From Cedecea neteri NBRC 105707 = ATCC 33855 (GTDB lineage: Bacteria; Pseudomonadota; Gammaproteobacteria; Enterobacterales; Enterobacteriaceae), in assembly GCF_001571265.1 (NCBI RefSeq), contig NZ_BCTL01000006.1, positions 62,001-126,000 of the forward strand: a DNA stretch of 64,000 bases. Reading direction: 5' to 3'. Position numbers and translations under genes: made by a program. Positions 12,307-20,298 of the stretch are shown piece by piece (the first letter of the stretch is position 1; every line of letters starts with the position of its first letter). The notes beneath the pieces were generated by a model. That model did no database searches and was not told where the DNA came from. It saw only the letters and a list, made by a program, of their open reading frames with translations.

Positions 12307-13791
12307 ATGCAGGGCACCAAGATTCGACTTTTAGCTGGCGGGTTGCTATTAGCCGCAACGGCCGGCAACGTGCAGGCAGAAGCGCTCCAGCCGGACCCGG
12401 CCTGGCAACAGGGAACGCTCTCTAACGGCTTCCAGTGGCAGGTTTTGGCCACCCCCCAGCGCCCAAGCGATCGCGTTGAAATTCGCCTGATGGTGAATAA
12501 CGGTTCGCTCACCGAAACCGCCCAGCAAAGCGGTTACAGCCACTTTCTACCGCGCATGCTGCTGACGCAGACTGGCGGTCTGCCGACGAGCCAGGCACGT
12601 TCGTTATGGCACCAAAGCAGCGATCCGGAGCGTCCACTTCCTCCGGCTATCGTCTCCTATGACTTCACGCTTTTTAACTTAAGCTTGCCTAACAACCGCA
12701 ATGATTTGCTGAAAGAAGCGCTGGCATTTATGTCGACCAATATCGGGTCGCTGGCCGTGACGCCGGCAACCGTAACTGCGGCCTTACATGTGCCGGATAT
12801 GGTTGCGACCTGGCCGATGAATACCAAAGACAGCTGGTGGCGCTACCGTCTGAAAGGTTCCACGCTGCTTGGCCACGATCCGGCTGATAATCTCAAGCGT
12901 CCGGTAGATGCCGTGCAGTTGAAAGCGTTTTACGACAAGTGGTACACCCCGGATGCGATGACCCTTATTGTGGTCGGCAACGTGGACAGCCGCAGCGTGG
13001 CGGAGCAAATCAACAAAACCTTCGGCGAGCTAAAAGGTAAGCGCGATACCCCTGCACCGGTGCCGACGCTTTCCCCGCTTAACCCTGAGCCGGTTAGCCT
13101 GATGACCGACAGCGTGCGTCAGGACAGGCTGTCTCTGATGTGGGATAACACCTGGCAGCCGATTCGTGAATCCGCGGCGCTGCTGCGCTACTGGCGTGCC
13201 GATCTGGCCCGTGAAGCGCTGTTCTGGAATGTGCAGCAAAGCCTGAGCAAAAACGGCGTTAAAGATCTTAATCTGAGCTTTGACTGCCGCGTGCTTTATC
13301 TGCGTGCCCAGTGCGGGATCAATATTGAATCCCCGAACGATAAGCTGAACGTCAGTCTCACCAGCGTCGGGCGTGAACTGCTGCGAGTGCGCGATAAAGG
13401 GCTGTCTCAGGAAGAATTCGATGCGCTGATTGCGCAGAAAAAGAATGAACTGACGAAGCTGTTTGCCACCTACGCACGCACCAACACCGACGTGCTGATA
13501 AGCCAGCGTTTGCGTTCGCTGCAAAACCAGGTGGTTGATATTGCGCCGGAGCAGTACCAGAAGCTGCGTCAGGACTTCCTCGACAGCCTGACCGTCTCAA
13601 TGCTCAACCAGGACCTGCGTCAGCAGCTGTCTCAGGATATGTCTATGGTGTTGTTGCAGCCTAAAGGCGAGCCTGAGTACAACATGAAAGAGCTGAAAGA
13701 GACGTGGGATAAGGTGATGGTGCCGGCCGCTGTGCCGCCTGTGACCGACGATCCTAAGCAGGATGTTTCGGATATTCCTCCGGCGTCATAG
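12307..13791 (+). CDS. yhjJ: Periplasmic M16-peptidase-like protein YhjJ, predicted inactive
   Basis: Secreted protein of the M16 (insulinase/pitrilysin) fold: signal peptide to about residue 24 (cleavage VQA/EAL), then the M16 N-domain and the second domain. The zinc motif of active members is HxxEH; here the equivalent stretch reads SHFLPRML, so the catalytic Glu and the second His are Pro and Arg. E. coli YhjJ shows the same loss, so it is an old family feature. Start ATG 12307 follows AGGGG (12297-12301); a TTG at 12289 also opens the frame but lacks a site. The role is unknown; a chaperone or binding function is possible. Confidence 0.92.
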   Translation: MQGTKIRLLAGGLLLAATAGNVQAEALQPDPAWQQGTLSNGFQWQVLATPQRPSDRVEIRLMVNNGSLTETAQQSGYSHFLPRMLLTQTGGLPTSQARSLWHQSSDPERPLPPAIVSYDFTLFNLSLPNNRNDLLKEALAFMSTNIGSLAVTPATVTAALHVPDMVATWPMNTKDSWWRYRLKGSTLLGHDPADNLKRPVDAVQLKAFYDKWYTPDAMTLIVVGNVDSRSVAEQINKTFGELKGKRDTPAPVPTLSPLNPEPVSLMTDSVRQDRLSLMWDNTWQPIRESAALLRYWRADLAREALFWNVQQSLSKNGVKDLNLSFDCRVLYLRAQCGINIESPNDKLNVSLTSVGRELLRVRDKGLSQEEFDALIAQKKNELTKLFATYARTNTDVLISQRLRSLQNQVVDIAPEQYQKLRQDFLDSLTVSMLNQDLRQQLSQDMSMVLLQPKGEPEYNMKELKETWDKVMVPAAVPPVTDDPKQDVSDIPPAS

Positions 13792-13801
13792 TGCCTGAAA
13801 A

Positions 13802-13906
13802 GCCCCTCACCCCGAGCCTCTCCCCATAGGGGAGAGGGGGAATTAGTGTAAAAGTTTTCTTTGCGTCCCCTCTCCCTTTCAGGGAGAGGGTTAGGGTGAG
13901 GGTCAA
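13802..13906. repeat. Pair of GGGAGAGG hairpin repeats, head to head
   Basis: Two units in opposite orientation. The left has a CCCCTCACCC tail then CTCTCCCC-ATA-GGGGAGAG; the right has CCCTCTCCC-TTTC-AGGGAGAGGG then a GGGTGAGGG tail. The same unit recurs at 18001, 23214, 61988 and 62060. It fills the convergent gap between yhjJ and kdgK and ends next to the kdgK stop codon (13908). Confidence 0.75.
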
Positions 13907-13907
13907 C

Positions 13908-14840
13908 TTATTTGGGCATTGCATCCAACGGAATAATCGCCCCGCGATACTGAATCACTGTCCCTGCCGTCAGATGGCCGCGCTTCGCGGCCGCTTCCGC
14001 CGTTCCTCCGGTTAAACGTACCGCCAGATAGCCTGCGCTAAACGAATCCCCAGCCGCGGTGGTATCCACGACTTTTTCTTTTGGCAGGCGAAGGGCGGGA
14101 ACCTCGAGAGTGCTTTCACCTATGACCGACACCAGGCAAGACTCTGCGCCCCGCTTGATCACCACTTCTCCTACGCCTGCAGCGTGCGTCCGGCGAATCA
14201 CCTCGCCTGCCGGGACGGTGCCCCACAGCAAGTCTTCATCATCCAGCGTCAGGAAGGCGATATCCGTGCAGGCCAGCATCTGCTGGTAAACGCGCTGTGT
14301 CTCTTCGGGGCTGGCCCAGAGGCGTGGGCGATAATTGTTGTCGAAGATCACCTTGCAGCCGTTGGCTCTCGCCTGCTTTAGCATTGCCAGCAGCTTCTCG
14401 CGGCTGGTTTCGTTGAGAATAGCCAGGCTAATACCGCTCAGGTAGAGATAATCGAACTGTGCCAGTTCGGCGCAAATTTCCTCTGAACGCTCGCTCTCCA
14501 GCCAGAACCGCGCCGCCGCTTCGTTGCGCCAGTAGTAGAAGGTGCGCTCGCCGTGGCTATCCGTCTCGATGTAATACAGCCCCGGAAGGCGATGCTCCAG
14601 GCGCTGAATCAATGCCGTGTGCAGGCGCTCCTGGCGCCAGCTGTCCAGCATTTGCTGGCTAAAGCTGTCCTCGCCCAGGGCGGTGACATAATGCACTTCC
14701 AGCGCGCTTTCGCTGACCTGGCGGGCGAGATAAACCGAGGTATTTAGGGTATCGCCCCCAAAGCCGCGCTGTACCTGAGCGCCATTCTGAGACAGTTCGA
14801 TCATGCATTCGCCGATCACGGCAATTTTCTGAGTGAGCAT
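13908..14840 (-). CDS. kdgK: 2-dehydro-3-deoxygluconokinase KdgK
   Basis: PfkB/ribokinase-family sugar kinase that phosphorylates 2-keto-3-deoxygluconate (KDG) to KDPG, the last step before the Entner-Doudoroff aldolase in hexuronate breakdown. Visible motifs are the N-terminal GECMIEL, the GFGGDTLNTSVY sugar site and the C-terminal anion-hole/ATP motif DTTAAGDSFSAGY with the catalytic Asp. The 310 residues match the family. Although the frame is open upstream as far as 15695, that stretch is antisense to pdeH; ATG at 14840 with an upstream AGG gives the family start. A KdgR-like box lies about 80 bp upstream. Confidence 0.95.
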   Translation of the reverse strand: MLTQKIAVIGECMIELSQNGAQVQRGFGGDTLNTSVYLARQVSESALEVHYVTALGEDSFSQQMLDSWRQERLHTALIQRLEHRLPGLYYIETDSHGERTFYYWRNEAAARFWLESERSEEICAELAQFDYLYLSGISLAILNETSREKLLAMLKQARANGCKVIFDNNYRPRLWASPEETQRVYQQMLACTDIAFLTLDDEDLLWGTVPAGEVIRRTHAAGVGEVVIKRGAESCLVSVIGESTLEVPALRLPKEKVVDTTAAGDSFSAGYLAVRLTGGTAEAAAKRGHLTAGTVIQYRGAIIPLDAMPK

Positions 14841-14919
14841 AAGAAACCTGATGATGAAATGAACAAAAATGCTGTTTTTTTGCATTCTCCGTCTGGGTGA
14901 AAAGTGAGTCAAACATTTT

Positions 14920-14932
14920 AAAACGCCGTTTC
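14920..14932. promoter_or_regulatory. Candidate KdgR operator upstream of kdgK
   Basis: The stretch AAAACGCCGTTTC fits the KdgR core AAAYRNYRTTT and its flanking R and Y, 80-92 bp upstream of the kdgK start. The outer AAT/ATT of the full consensus are not present. kdgK is a known KdgR target in enterobacteria; assignment here is inference. Confidence 0.35.
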
Positions 14933-15009
14933 GAAAACTTTTGAGGTGCGCCAGGTTATTGTGATTGTGACAAAAATCGCCATCGCCGATTTTGCTGCGA
15001 AAGCGAGCA

Positions 15010-15036
15010 TAAAGTTCTCTATTCCGACGCCGATAA
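15010..15036 (+). promoter_or_regulatory. Sigma-28 (FliA) promoter of pdeH
   Basis: TAAAGTTC (15010-15017), an 11-base spacer, then GCCGATAA (15029-15036). This matches the flagellar sigma-28 consensus TAAAGTTT-N11-GCCGATAA at all but one base. It ends 47 bp before the pdeH start and agrees with the known class-3 flagellar control of yhjH in E. coli. Confidence 0.9.
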
Positions 15037-15083
15037 CCTTTCGACGAGCCATGTAGAGTCATCAGGGCAAACAGGATGTACAG

Positions 15084-15857
15084 ATGAAGTTGAAGCAGAT
15101 CACTCACCGGCTGCATACGCTTGAGGCGAGCGTTGAAAGTTTGCAGGAGCGACGATTTTGGCTGCAATGCCAGCGCCGCTACACCTTTCAGCCGATTTAC
15201 AGAACAGACGGAAAATTGATGGCAGTTGAGCTGCTCACGGTGGTCACGCATCCAGTGGAGGCAGATGTGCGCATCCCTCCCGACCGCTATTTTTCTTCGA
15301 TCCCCAGCCGCCAGCGACTTTCGGTGGTGGAAGAGCAACTGCGCCTGCTGGAAGCCTGGGAGCAGACCTTTATTGGCCACGGCATCCTGGCGTCGGTCAA
15401 CGTTGATGGCCCAACTTTGATTGCCATGAAGCAGCATCAGCCGATTCTCGACCTTATCGCCAAACTGCCGTGGGTACGTTTTGAACTGGTGGAACATATC
15501 AACTTGCCGCAGGCGGCGACTCTGGCGGGTATGCACGAGTTTGGCCCGCTTTGGCTTGATGATTTTGGCACCGGCCTGGCTAACTTCTCCGCGCTGAGCG
15601 AAGTTCGTTATGACTACATCAAAGTGGCGCGTGAACTTTTCATCATGCTGCGAAAAAGCGATGAAGGGCGTAATTTGTTCACCATGCTGCTGCAATTAAT
15701 GAACCGTTACTGCAAGGGCGTGATTGTGGAAGGTATTGAAACGGTTGAAGAATGGAGAGACGTTCAGTCTTCGCCTGCCTATGCAGCGCAGGGCTATTTT
15801 CTTTCCCGTCCGGTTCCTTTCGAAAACCTTGAACATGTGCTGATTCACCTCCCCTGA
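15084..15857 (+). CDS. pdeH: Cyclic-di-GMP phosphodiesterase PdeH (YhjH)
   Basis: Stand-alone cytoplasmic EAL-domain enzyme (257 residues) that hydrolyses c-di-GMP to pGpG. In E. coli it is the main PDE keeping c-di-GMP low so that flagella are not braked by YcgR. Motifs seen: AVELLTVV (EAL position reads ELL), NVDGPTL, ELVEHI, the intact LDDFGTG metal loop, the conserved Lys of YIKVARE and EGIET. The ATG at 15084 is preceded by AGGAT. Its own sigma-28 promoter lies just upstream, tying it to flagellar gene expression while the bcs cellulose genes lie 7 kb away. Confidence 0.95.
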   Translation: MKLKQITHRLHTLEASVESLQERRFWLQCQRRYTFQPIYRTDGKLMAVELLTVVTHPVEADVRIPPDRYFSSIPSRQRLSVVEEQLRLLEAWEQTFIGHGILASVNVDGPTLIAMKQHQPILDLIAKLPWVRFELVEHINLPQAATLAGMHEFGPLWLDDFGTGLANFSALSEVRYDYIKVARELFIMLRKSDEGRNLFTMLLQLMNRYCKGVIVEGIETVEEWRDVQSSPAYAAQGYFLSRPVPFENLEHVLIHLP

Positions 15858-15922
15858 TGCCGTTTCGGTCATGCTGGACTATCTTTTAGTCAGGCAGGCC
15901 GGCATCAGGAGAGGTAATAAGG

Positions 15923-17989
15923 ATGACAAAAACAGGTAAAATTAGCAGTGTAATCGCCGGGATTTTCTTGTTGTTGGTTGTGGTGGCGATCGTCGTAATT
16001 GCCACATTTGACTGGAACCGACTAAAACCAACCATCAACCAAAAAGTCTCGGCAGAGCTGAACCGCCCCTTTGCCATTCGCGGTGATTTAGGGGTGGTTT
16101 GGGAGCGCAATAAAGACGAGTCCGGCTGGCGCAGTTGGGTGCCGTGGCCACACGTTCATGCCGAAGATATTCTCCTTGGTAACCCACCTGAAATCCCCGA
16201 AGTGACCATGGTTCATCTGCCAAGGGTGGATGCGACGCTTGCGCCGCTCTCGCTGCTCACCAAAACGGTCTACATCCCCTGGATAAAGCTGGTTGAGCCC
16301 GATGCCCGAATTATCAGGCTGTCGGAAAAAAGTAATAACTGGACCTTTAACCTTGCCAGCTCAGGCGACAGCGATCCCAATCAAAAACCGTCCGGCTGGT
16401 CTTTCCGACTGGACAACATTTTGTTCGATAAAGGCCGGATTGCGGTGGATGACAAGGTGACGAAGGCCGAGCTGACTCTCCTCGTCGATCCGCTGGGTAA
16501 ACCGCTGCCGTTCAGCGAAGTGTCCGGCCAAAAGCCACAGGGCAAAGACGCGGCGAAGGCGGCAGATTACGTTTTCGGCCTGAAAGTGAGTGGCCGCTAC
16601 AACGGCCAGCCGGTGGAAGGCAGCGGTAAAATCGGCGGCATGCTGGCGCTGCGCAGTGAAAGCGATAGCGCGTTCCCGGTGCAGGCCGATGTGCGCTCTG
16701 GCACCTCTCGTGTGGCCTTCGTGGGCACCGTCAACGACCCAATGAAAATGGGCGGGGTTGACCTCAGGCTTAAATTCTCCGGTGATTCTCTCGGCAATCT
16801 TTATGCGCTGACCGGCGTGCTGCTGCCGGATACTCCACCGTTTGAAACGGACGGCCATCTGTTGGCGAAAATCGACACGGATAAAGGCTCGGTCTTCCGT
16901 TACCAGGATTTTAACGGGCGTATTGGCGACAGCGATATTCACGGCTCCCTGACCTACAGCCAGGGTAAACCATGGCCTAAGCTTGAAGGTGATTTGGCCT
17001 CTAAACAGCTGCGGCTGGCCGATTTAGGGCCGCTGATTGGCGTCGACTCAGGGAATGGCGCAGAGAAGACGAAAAAAGCTAAACAGCAGCGCGGCGAAAG
17101 TACGGCACAGCCCGCCGACAAAGTGCTGCCTTACGATCGATTTGAAACGGACAAATGGAACGTGATGGACGCCGATGTGCGCTTTAAAGGACAGCGCATT
17201 GAGCATAGCGGTACGCTGCCGCTTAGCGACCTGACCACCCACGTGATTCTGAATAACGCCGACCTGCGCCTGCAGCCGCTGAAATTCGGCATGGCGGGAG
17301 GTTCTATCAATGCCAATATCCACCTTGAAGGCGATAAAAAGCCGATGCAGGGGACAGCGGATATTCAGGCTCGCCGACTGCAGCTGAAGCAGCTTATGCC
17401 CAAAGTGGAGTCGATGCAGAAAACGCTCGGCGAGCTGAACGGTGACGCTAACCTGAGCGGGCGTGGTAACTCCGTTGCCGCATTATTGGGTACCAGCAAC
17501 GGCAGCCTGAAGCTGCTGATGAACGACGGGCTTATCAGCCGCAACCTGATGGAAATAGTAGGCCTGAACGTTGGGAACTACATTGTCGGGAAGATTTTTG
17601 GCGACGATGAAGTGCGGATAAACTGCGCCGCGGCGAACCTGGATTTGCGTAACGGCATCGCGACGCCGAGGATTTTTGCCTTTGATACCGAAAATGCCCT
17701 GATCAACGTGACCGGCAGCACCAACTTTGCCAGCGAGCGTCTGGATTTGACCATCGATCCTGAGAGTAAAGGGATTCGTATTATTACCCTGCGTTCACCG
17801 CTTTACGTACGCGGTACGTTCAAAAATCCGGATGCGGGCGTGAAGCCGGGGCCGCTGATCGTTCGTGGCGCGGTGGCCGCTGCGCTTGCGACGCTGGTCA
17901 CGCCGGCCGCGGCGCTGGCTGCGCTGATCTCGACTTCTGAAGGCAGCGATAATCAGTGCCGGACGATTTTGGGGCAGATGAAGAAGTGA
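15923..17989 (+). CDS. yhjG: AsmA-family protein YhjG
   Basis: Large (688 residues) AsmA-like protein with one N-terminal membrane anchor (about residues 8-28) and a long periplasmic part built from beta-strand repeats; the C-terminal AsmA region includes the GNSVAALLG and FAFDTENALINVTG stretches. AsmA-family proteins are bridge-like factors tied to phospholipid transfer or outer-membrane homeostasis; the exact role of YhjG is not known. It starts 65 bp after pdeH with an AGGAGAGG/AAGG-rich leader. A hairpin repeat follows the stop. Confidence 0.92.
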   Translation: MTKTGKISSVIAGIFLLLVVVAIVVIATFDWNRLKPTINQKVSAELNRPFAIRGDLGVVWERNKDESGWRSWVPWPHVHAEDILLGNPPEIPEVTMVHLPRVDATLAPLSLLTKTVYIPWIKLVEPDARIIRLSEKSNNWTFNLASSGDSDPNQKPSGWSFRLDNILFDKGRIAVDDKVTKAELTLLVDPLGKPLPFSEVSGQKPQGKDAAKAADYVFGLKVSGRYNGQPVEGSGKIGGMLALRSESDSAFPVQADVRSGTSRVAFVGTVNDPMKMGGVDLRLKFSGDSLGNLYALTGVLLPDTPPFETDGHLLAKIDTDKGSVFRYQDFNGRIGDSDIHGSLTYSQGKPWPKLEGDLASKQLRLADLGPLIGVDSGNGAEKTKKAKQQRGESTAQPADKVLPYDRFETDKWNVMDADVRFKGQRIEHSGTLPLSDLTTHVILNNADLRLQPLKFGMAGGSINANIHLEGDKKPMQGTADIQARRLQLKQLMPKVESMQKTLGELNGDANLSGRGNSVAALLGTSNGSLKLLMNDGLISRNLMEIVGLNVGNYIVGKIFGDDEVRINCAAANLDLRNGIATPRIFAFDTENALINVTGSTNFASERLDLTIDPESKGIRIITLRSPLYVRGTFKNPDAGVKPGPLIVRGAVAAALATLVTPAAALAALISTSEGSDNQCRTILGQMKK

Positions 17990-18000
17990 GTGAACGTTTC

Positions 18001-18034
18001 CCCTCTCCCTTTTAGGGAGAGGGTCAGGGTGAGG
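18001..18034. repeat. GGGAGAGG hairpin repeat
   Basis: CCCTCTCCC-TTTT-AGGGAGAGGG with a GGGTGAGGG tail on the right. It occupies the convergent gap between yhjG and yhjE and ends a few bases before the yhjE stop (18042). Confidence 0.75.
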
Positions 18035-18041
18035 GTAAAAT

Positions 18042-19355
18042 TTACAGCGACTGGTGGCGGGTCTCTTTACTCAGCAGCAGCGCAATCAGCGTCAGCGCGG
18101 ACATCGCGGCCAGATACACGCCGACGTAGAACAGACCATAGTTAGCCTGCAGCCAGGTCGCGATATAAGGTGCGACGGAAGCGCCAAGTATAGACGCGAC
18201 GTTGTAGGAGAAAGAAGCGCCGGTATAGCGCACTTCCGTCGGGAACATCTCCGGCAGCAGAGCGCCCATCGGGCCAAAGGTCAGCCCCATCAGGCTCAGG
18301 CCGATCAGCAGGTAAGCCATCACCAGCGCCTGGCTGCCTGAACCCAGCAGCGGCGGGAAGACGAACAGCGCAAACAGAATCATCAGGCTGGTGATTACAA
18401 TCATGCTCTTACGGCGGCCAAAGGCATCCGCCAGGTAGCCCGCAATCGGCACCATCACGCCAAAGCCAATCACCGCCATCATCAGCATCCACAGCACGTC
18501 ATTGCGCGAGAAGCCGAGGCCTGCCGGAACCGGCGCGGTACTGAAGGTCATGGAATAGACCGTCATGATGTAGAACAGCGTATAGGTTGCCAGCATGATG
18601 AAGGTGCCGAGGATGGTCGCCTTCAGGTGTTTGGTCAGCAGCGTACCCAGTGGCACTTTAACTTGCTTCCCGGCTTTAGCAATCTTCGCGAATACCGGCG
18701 TTTCATGCAGCGAAACGCGGACATAAAGCCCGATAATGACCAGAACCGCCGAAAGAATAAACGGCACACGCCAGCCCCAGGACATGAACTGTTCGTCGGT
18801 CAGCAGCCAGGAGAGCAGCAGGAAGGTGCCGTTGGCGAAGAAGAAGCCGATTGGGGCACCCAGCTGCGGGAACGAGCCATACAGCGCGCGCTTGCGCGGC
18901 GGGGCGTTTTCCGTAGCCAGCAGCGCCGCGCCACCCCATTCACCGCCCTGACCAAAACGGGCCAGCGCCAGCAGCATCGGAGCAAAAATGCCGATGGAGG
19001 CATAACCCGGCAGCAGGCCGATGACGACGGTTGAAATCCCCATCGTTAGCAGAGAAGCAACCAGCGTGACTTTACGGCCGACGCGATCGCCGAAGTGGCC
19101 GAACAGCGCCGAACCAATCGGGCGGGCAACAAAAGCGATAGCGAACGTGGCGAGAGACTGTAGCGTGGCAGCCGTCGGGTCACCCTGCGGGAAGAAGATG
19201 TGTGGGAAAACGATTACCGCCGCGGTGGCATAGATATAGAAGTCGAAGAATTCGATGGCCGTGCCGACCAGCGAAGCGACAACGACTTTTCCGCGTGAGT
19301 TTACGGGCGTGGCGTCAGCCCCGGTATCGAGAGTTGTGGCAACGGATGCTTGCAT
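18042..19355 (-). CDS. yhjE: MFS (metabolite:H+ symporter) transporter YhjE with a motif gap
   Basis: Twelve-helix MFS permease of the MHS subgroup (relatives ShiA, ProP, KgtP), 437 residues, substrate unknown. The loop 2-3 motif reads GHFGDRVGRK, as expected. The conserved helix-4 motif is abnormal: where relatives have RxxQGxxxGGEWGG, residues 133-142 read RFGQGGEWGG, so about four residues (Gly/Leu-rich) are missing without a frameshift. The other MFS protein in this window (61 kb) keeps the full RFAQGLGAGAELSGG, which supports a real gap. Transport may be impaired or altered. The ATG lacks a good ribosome site; the gene follows a 196-bp gap with a structured inverted repeat. Confidence 0.88.
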   Translation of the reverse strand: MQASVATTLDTGADATPVNSRGKVVVASLVGTAIEFFDFYIYATAAVIVFPHIFFPQGDPTAATLQSLATFAIAFVARPIGSALFGHFGDRVGRKVTLVASLLTMGISTVVIGLLPGYASIGIFAPMLLALARFGQGGEWGGAALLATENAPPRKRALYGSFPQLGAPIGFFFANGTFLLLSWLLTDEQFMSWGWRVPFILSAVLVIIGLYVRVSLHETPVFAKIAKAGKQVKVPLGTLLTKHLKATILGTFIMLATYTLFYIMTVYSMTFSTAPVPAGLGFSRNDVLWMLMMAVIGFGVMVPIAGYLADAFGRRKSMIVITSLMILFALFVFPPLLGSGSQALVMAYLLIGLSLMGLTFGPMGALLPEMFPTEVRYTGASFSYNVASILGASVAPYIATWLQANYGLFYVGVYLAAMSALTLIALLLSKETRHQSL

Positions 19356-19404
19356 AGTTTTTTCTTATTTATGGCGAACGAAAGTCCATTTACGCATAGC
19401 AAAA

Positions 19405-19502
19405 GAAGCATTTCAACGCGCTACGGCGGGCGGTTTAGCTCAAAAAACAGGCATTAAGTGAATAATTTTTAAGCCTGCGCGTAAGCTTCCATGAAATGCT
19501 TC
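19405..19502. repeat. Nested inverted-repeat element upstream of yhjE
   Basis: Outer arms GAAGCATTTCA (19405-19415) and TGAAATGCTTC (19492-19502) are exact reverse complements. Inside them lie ACGCGC / GCGCGT (19416-19421, 19477-19482) and CAGGC / GCCTG (19448-19452, 19473-19477), so a long branched stem can form. It lies 50-147 bp upstream of the yhjE start on the template for its leader. It could be a 5'-UTR structure, a small RNA or a miniature repeat with terminal inverted repeats. Confidence 0.5.
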
Positions 19503-19551
19503 ACAAAAATTTCAAAACAGTGAATAAAACTGGTTTCAGGTTAAATAAAAG

Positions 19552-20208
19552 TTACCAGTTAGATTTATCTGCTAAGTTGGCCGACTTGTCCCAGCGAGCG
19601 CAAAAACTTGCTGTCTCCCCTGACTGAAATTCCGGCAGGTGCGCCATTAATTTCTCCAGCGGCCAGTCCCACCAGGCGATGCGCTGCAGGCTTTCCGCTA
19701 TCTCCTGAGGGAAGCGGCTACGAATGGGTTTGGCCGGCACGCCACCGACGATGGTGTACGGCGGCACGTCTTTGCTGACCACCGCCCCGGCGGCAAGCAC
19801 TGCGCCGTCGCCAACCGTTACGCCGGGCAGCACAATCACCCCGTGACCAATCCACACGTCGTTGCCAATTACCACCCGATCCTCACGGCGATGGGCAAAG
19901 AATGAAGTGTCGCGGCCAACGTCGGGCGCGTAGTACTCCGGGCAGTAGGTAAAGCGGTGCTGTGACGGGCGGTCCATCGGGTGATTGGGGGCGCCAAGCC
20001 GGACGTGGTTGGCAATAGCGGTGAATTTGCCGATAACGCTATCCGCCACGCAGCAGTGTTCGCCGAGGTAGGAGAAGTCTCCGAGGATGCTGTATTCCAG
20101 CACGCTGTGGGCGAGTATTTCGCACTGGTCGCCGACGTGTGTTTCCCGCAGGCGAACGCTGGGGTCAATAACGGTTTTCTGAAGTTTGGGAACGGAGGCA
20201 GTTGTCAT
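19552..20208 (-). CDS. Hexapeptide-repeat acetyltransferase, phosphonate-metabolism type
   Basis: Left-handed beta-helix (LbH) acyltransferase of 218 residues. Irregular hexapeptide repeats run through the centre, with the [20 protein letters not shown] block and the [14 protein letters not shown] closing motif of the CatB/XAT-like group. The features [25 protein letters not shown] and AWWDWP resemble the transferase family often found in phn (phosphonate) operons; no phn gene is present here, so the acceptor is unknown. ATG 20208 is preferred; an upstream in-frame start at 20238 adds 10 residues. It is transcribed toward yhjE but is separated by 196 bp. Confidence 0.8.
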   Translation of the reverse strand: MTTASVPKLQKTVIDPSVRLRETHVGDQCEILAHSVLEYSILGDFSYLGEHCCVADSVIGKFTAIANHVRLGAPNHPMDRPSQHRFTYCPEYYAPDVGRDTSFFAHRREDRVVIGNDVWIGHGVIVLPGVTVGDGAVLAAGAVVSKDVPPYTIVGGVPAKPIRSRFPQEIAESLQRIAWWDWPLEKLMAHLPEFQSGETASFCARWDKSANLADKSNW

Positions 20209-20298
20209 GGCATGTTCTCTGGTCGGAGGTTTAGACAAGTGGGCCTGCTAACCTGAAGGTCGGCAGGCCACCTATCCTGACCGGAAATCATGACAGGA

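Noticed and set aside
13802-13906. Short CRISPR-like array made of the GGGAGAGG units
   Set aside because: Only two units, inverted relative to each other, with no regular spacers.
14841-15695. Upstream extension of the kdgK frame to give a 595-residue protein
   Set aside because: The added part is antisense to pdeH and non-coding DNA; the family start at 14840 has a ribosome site.
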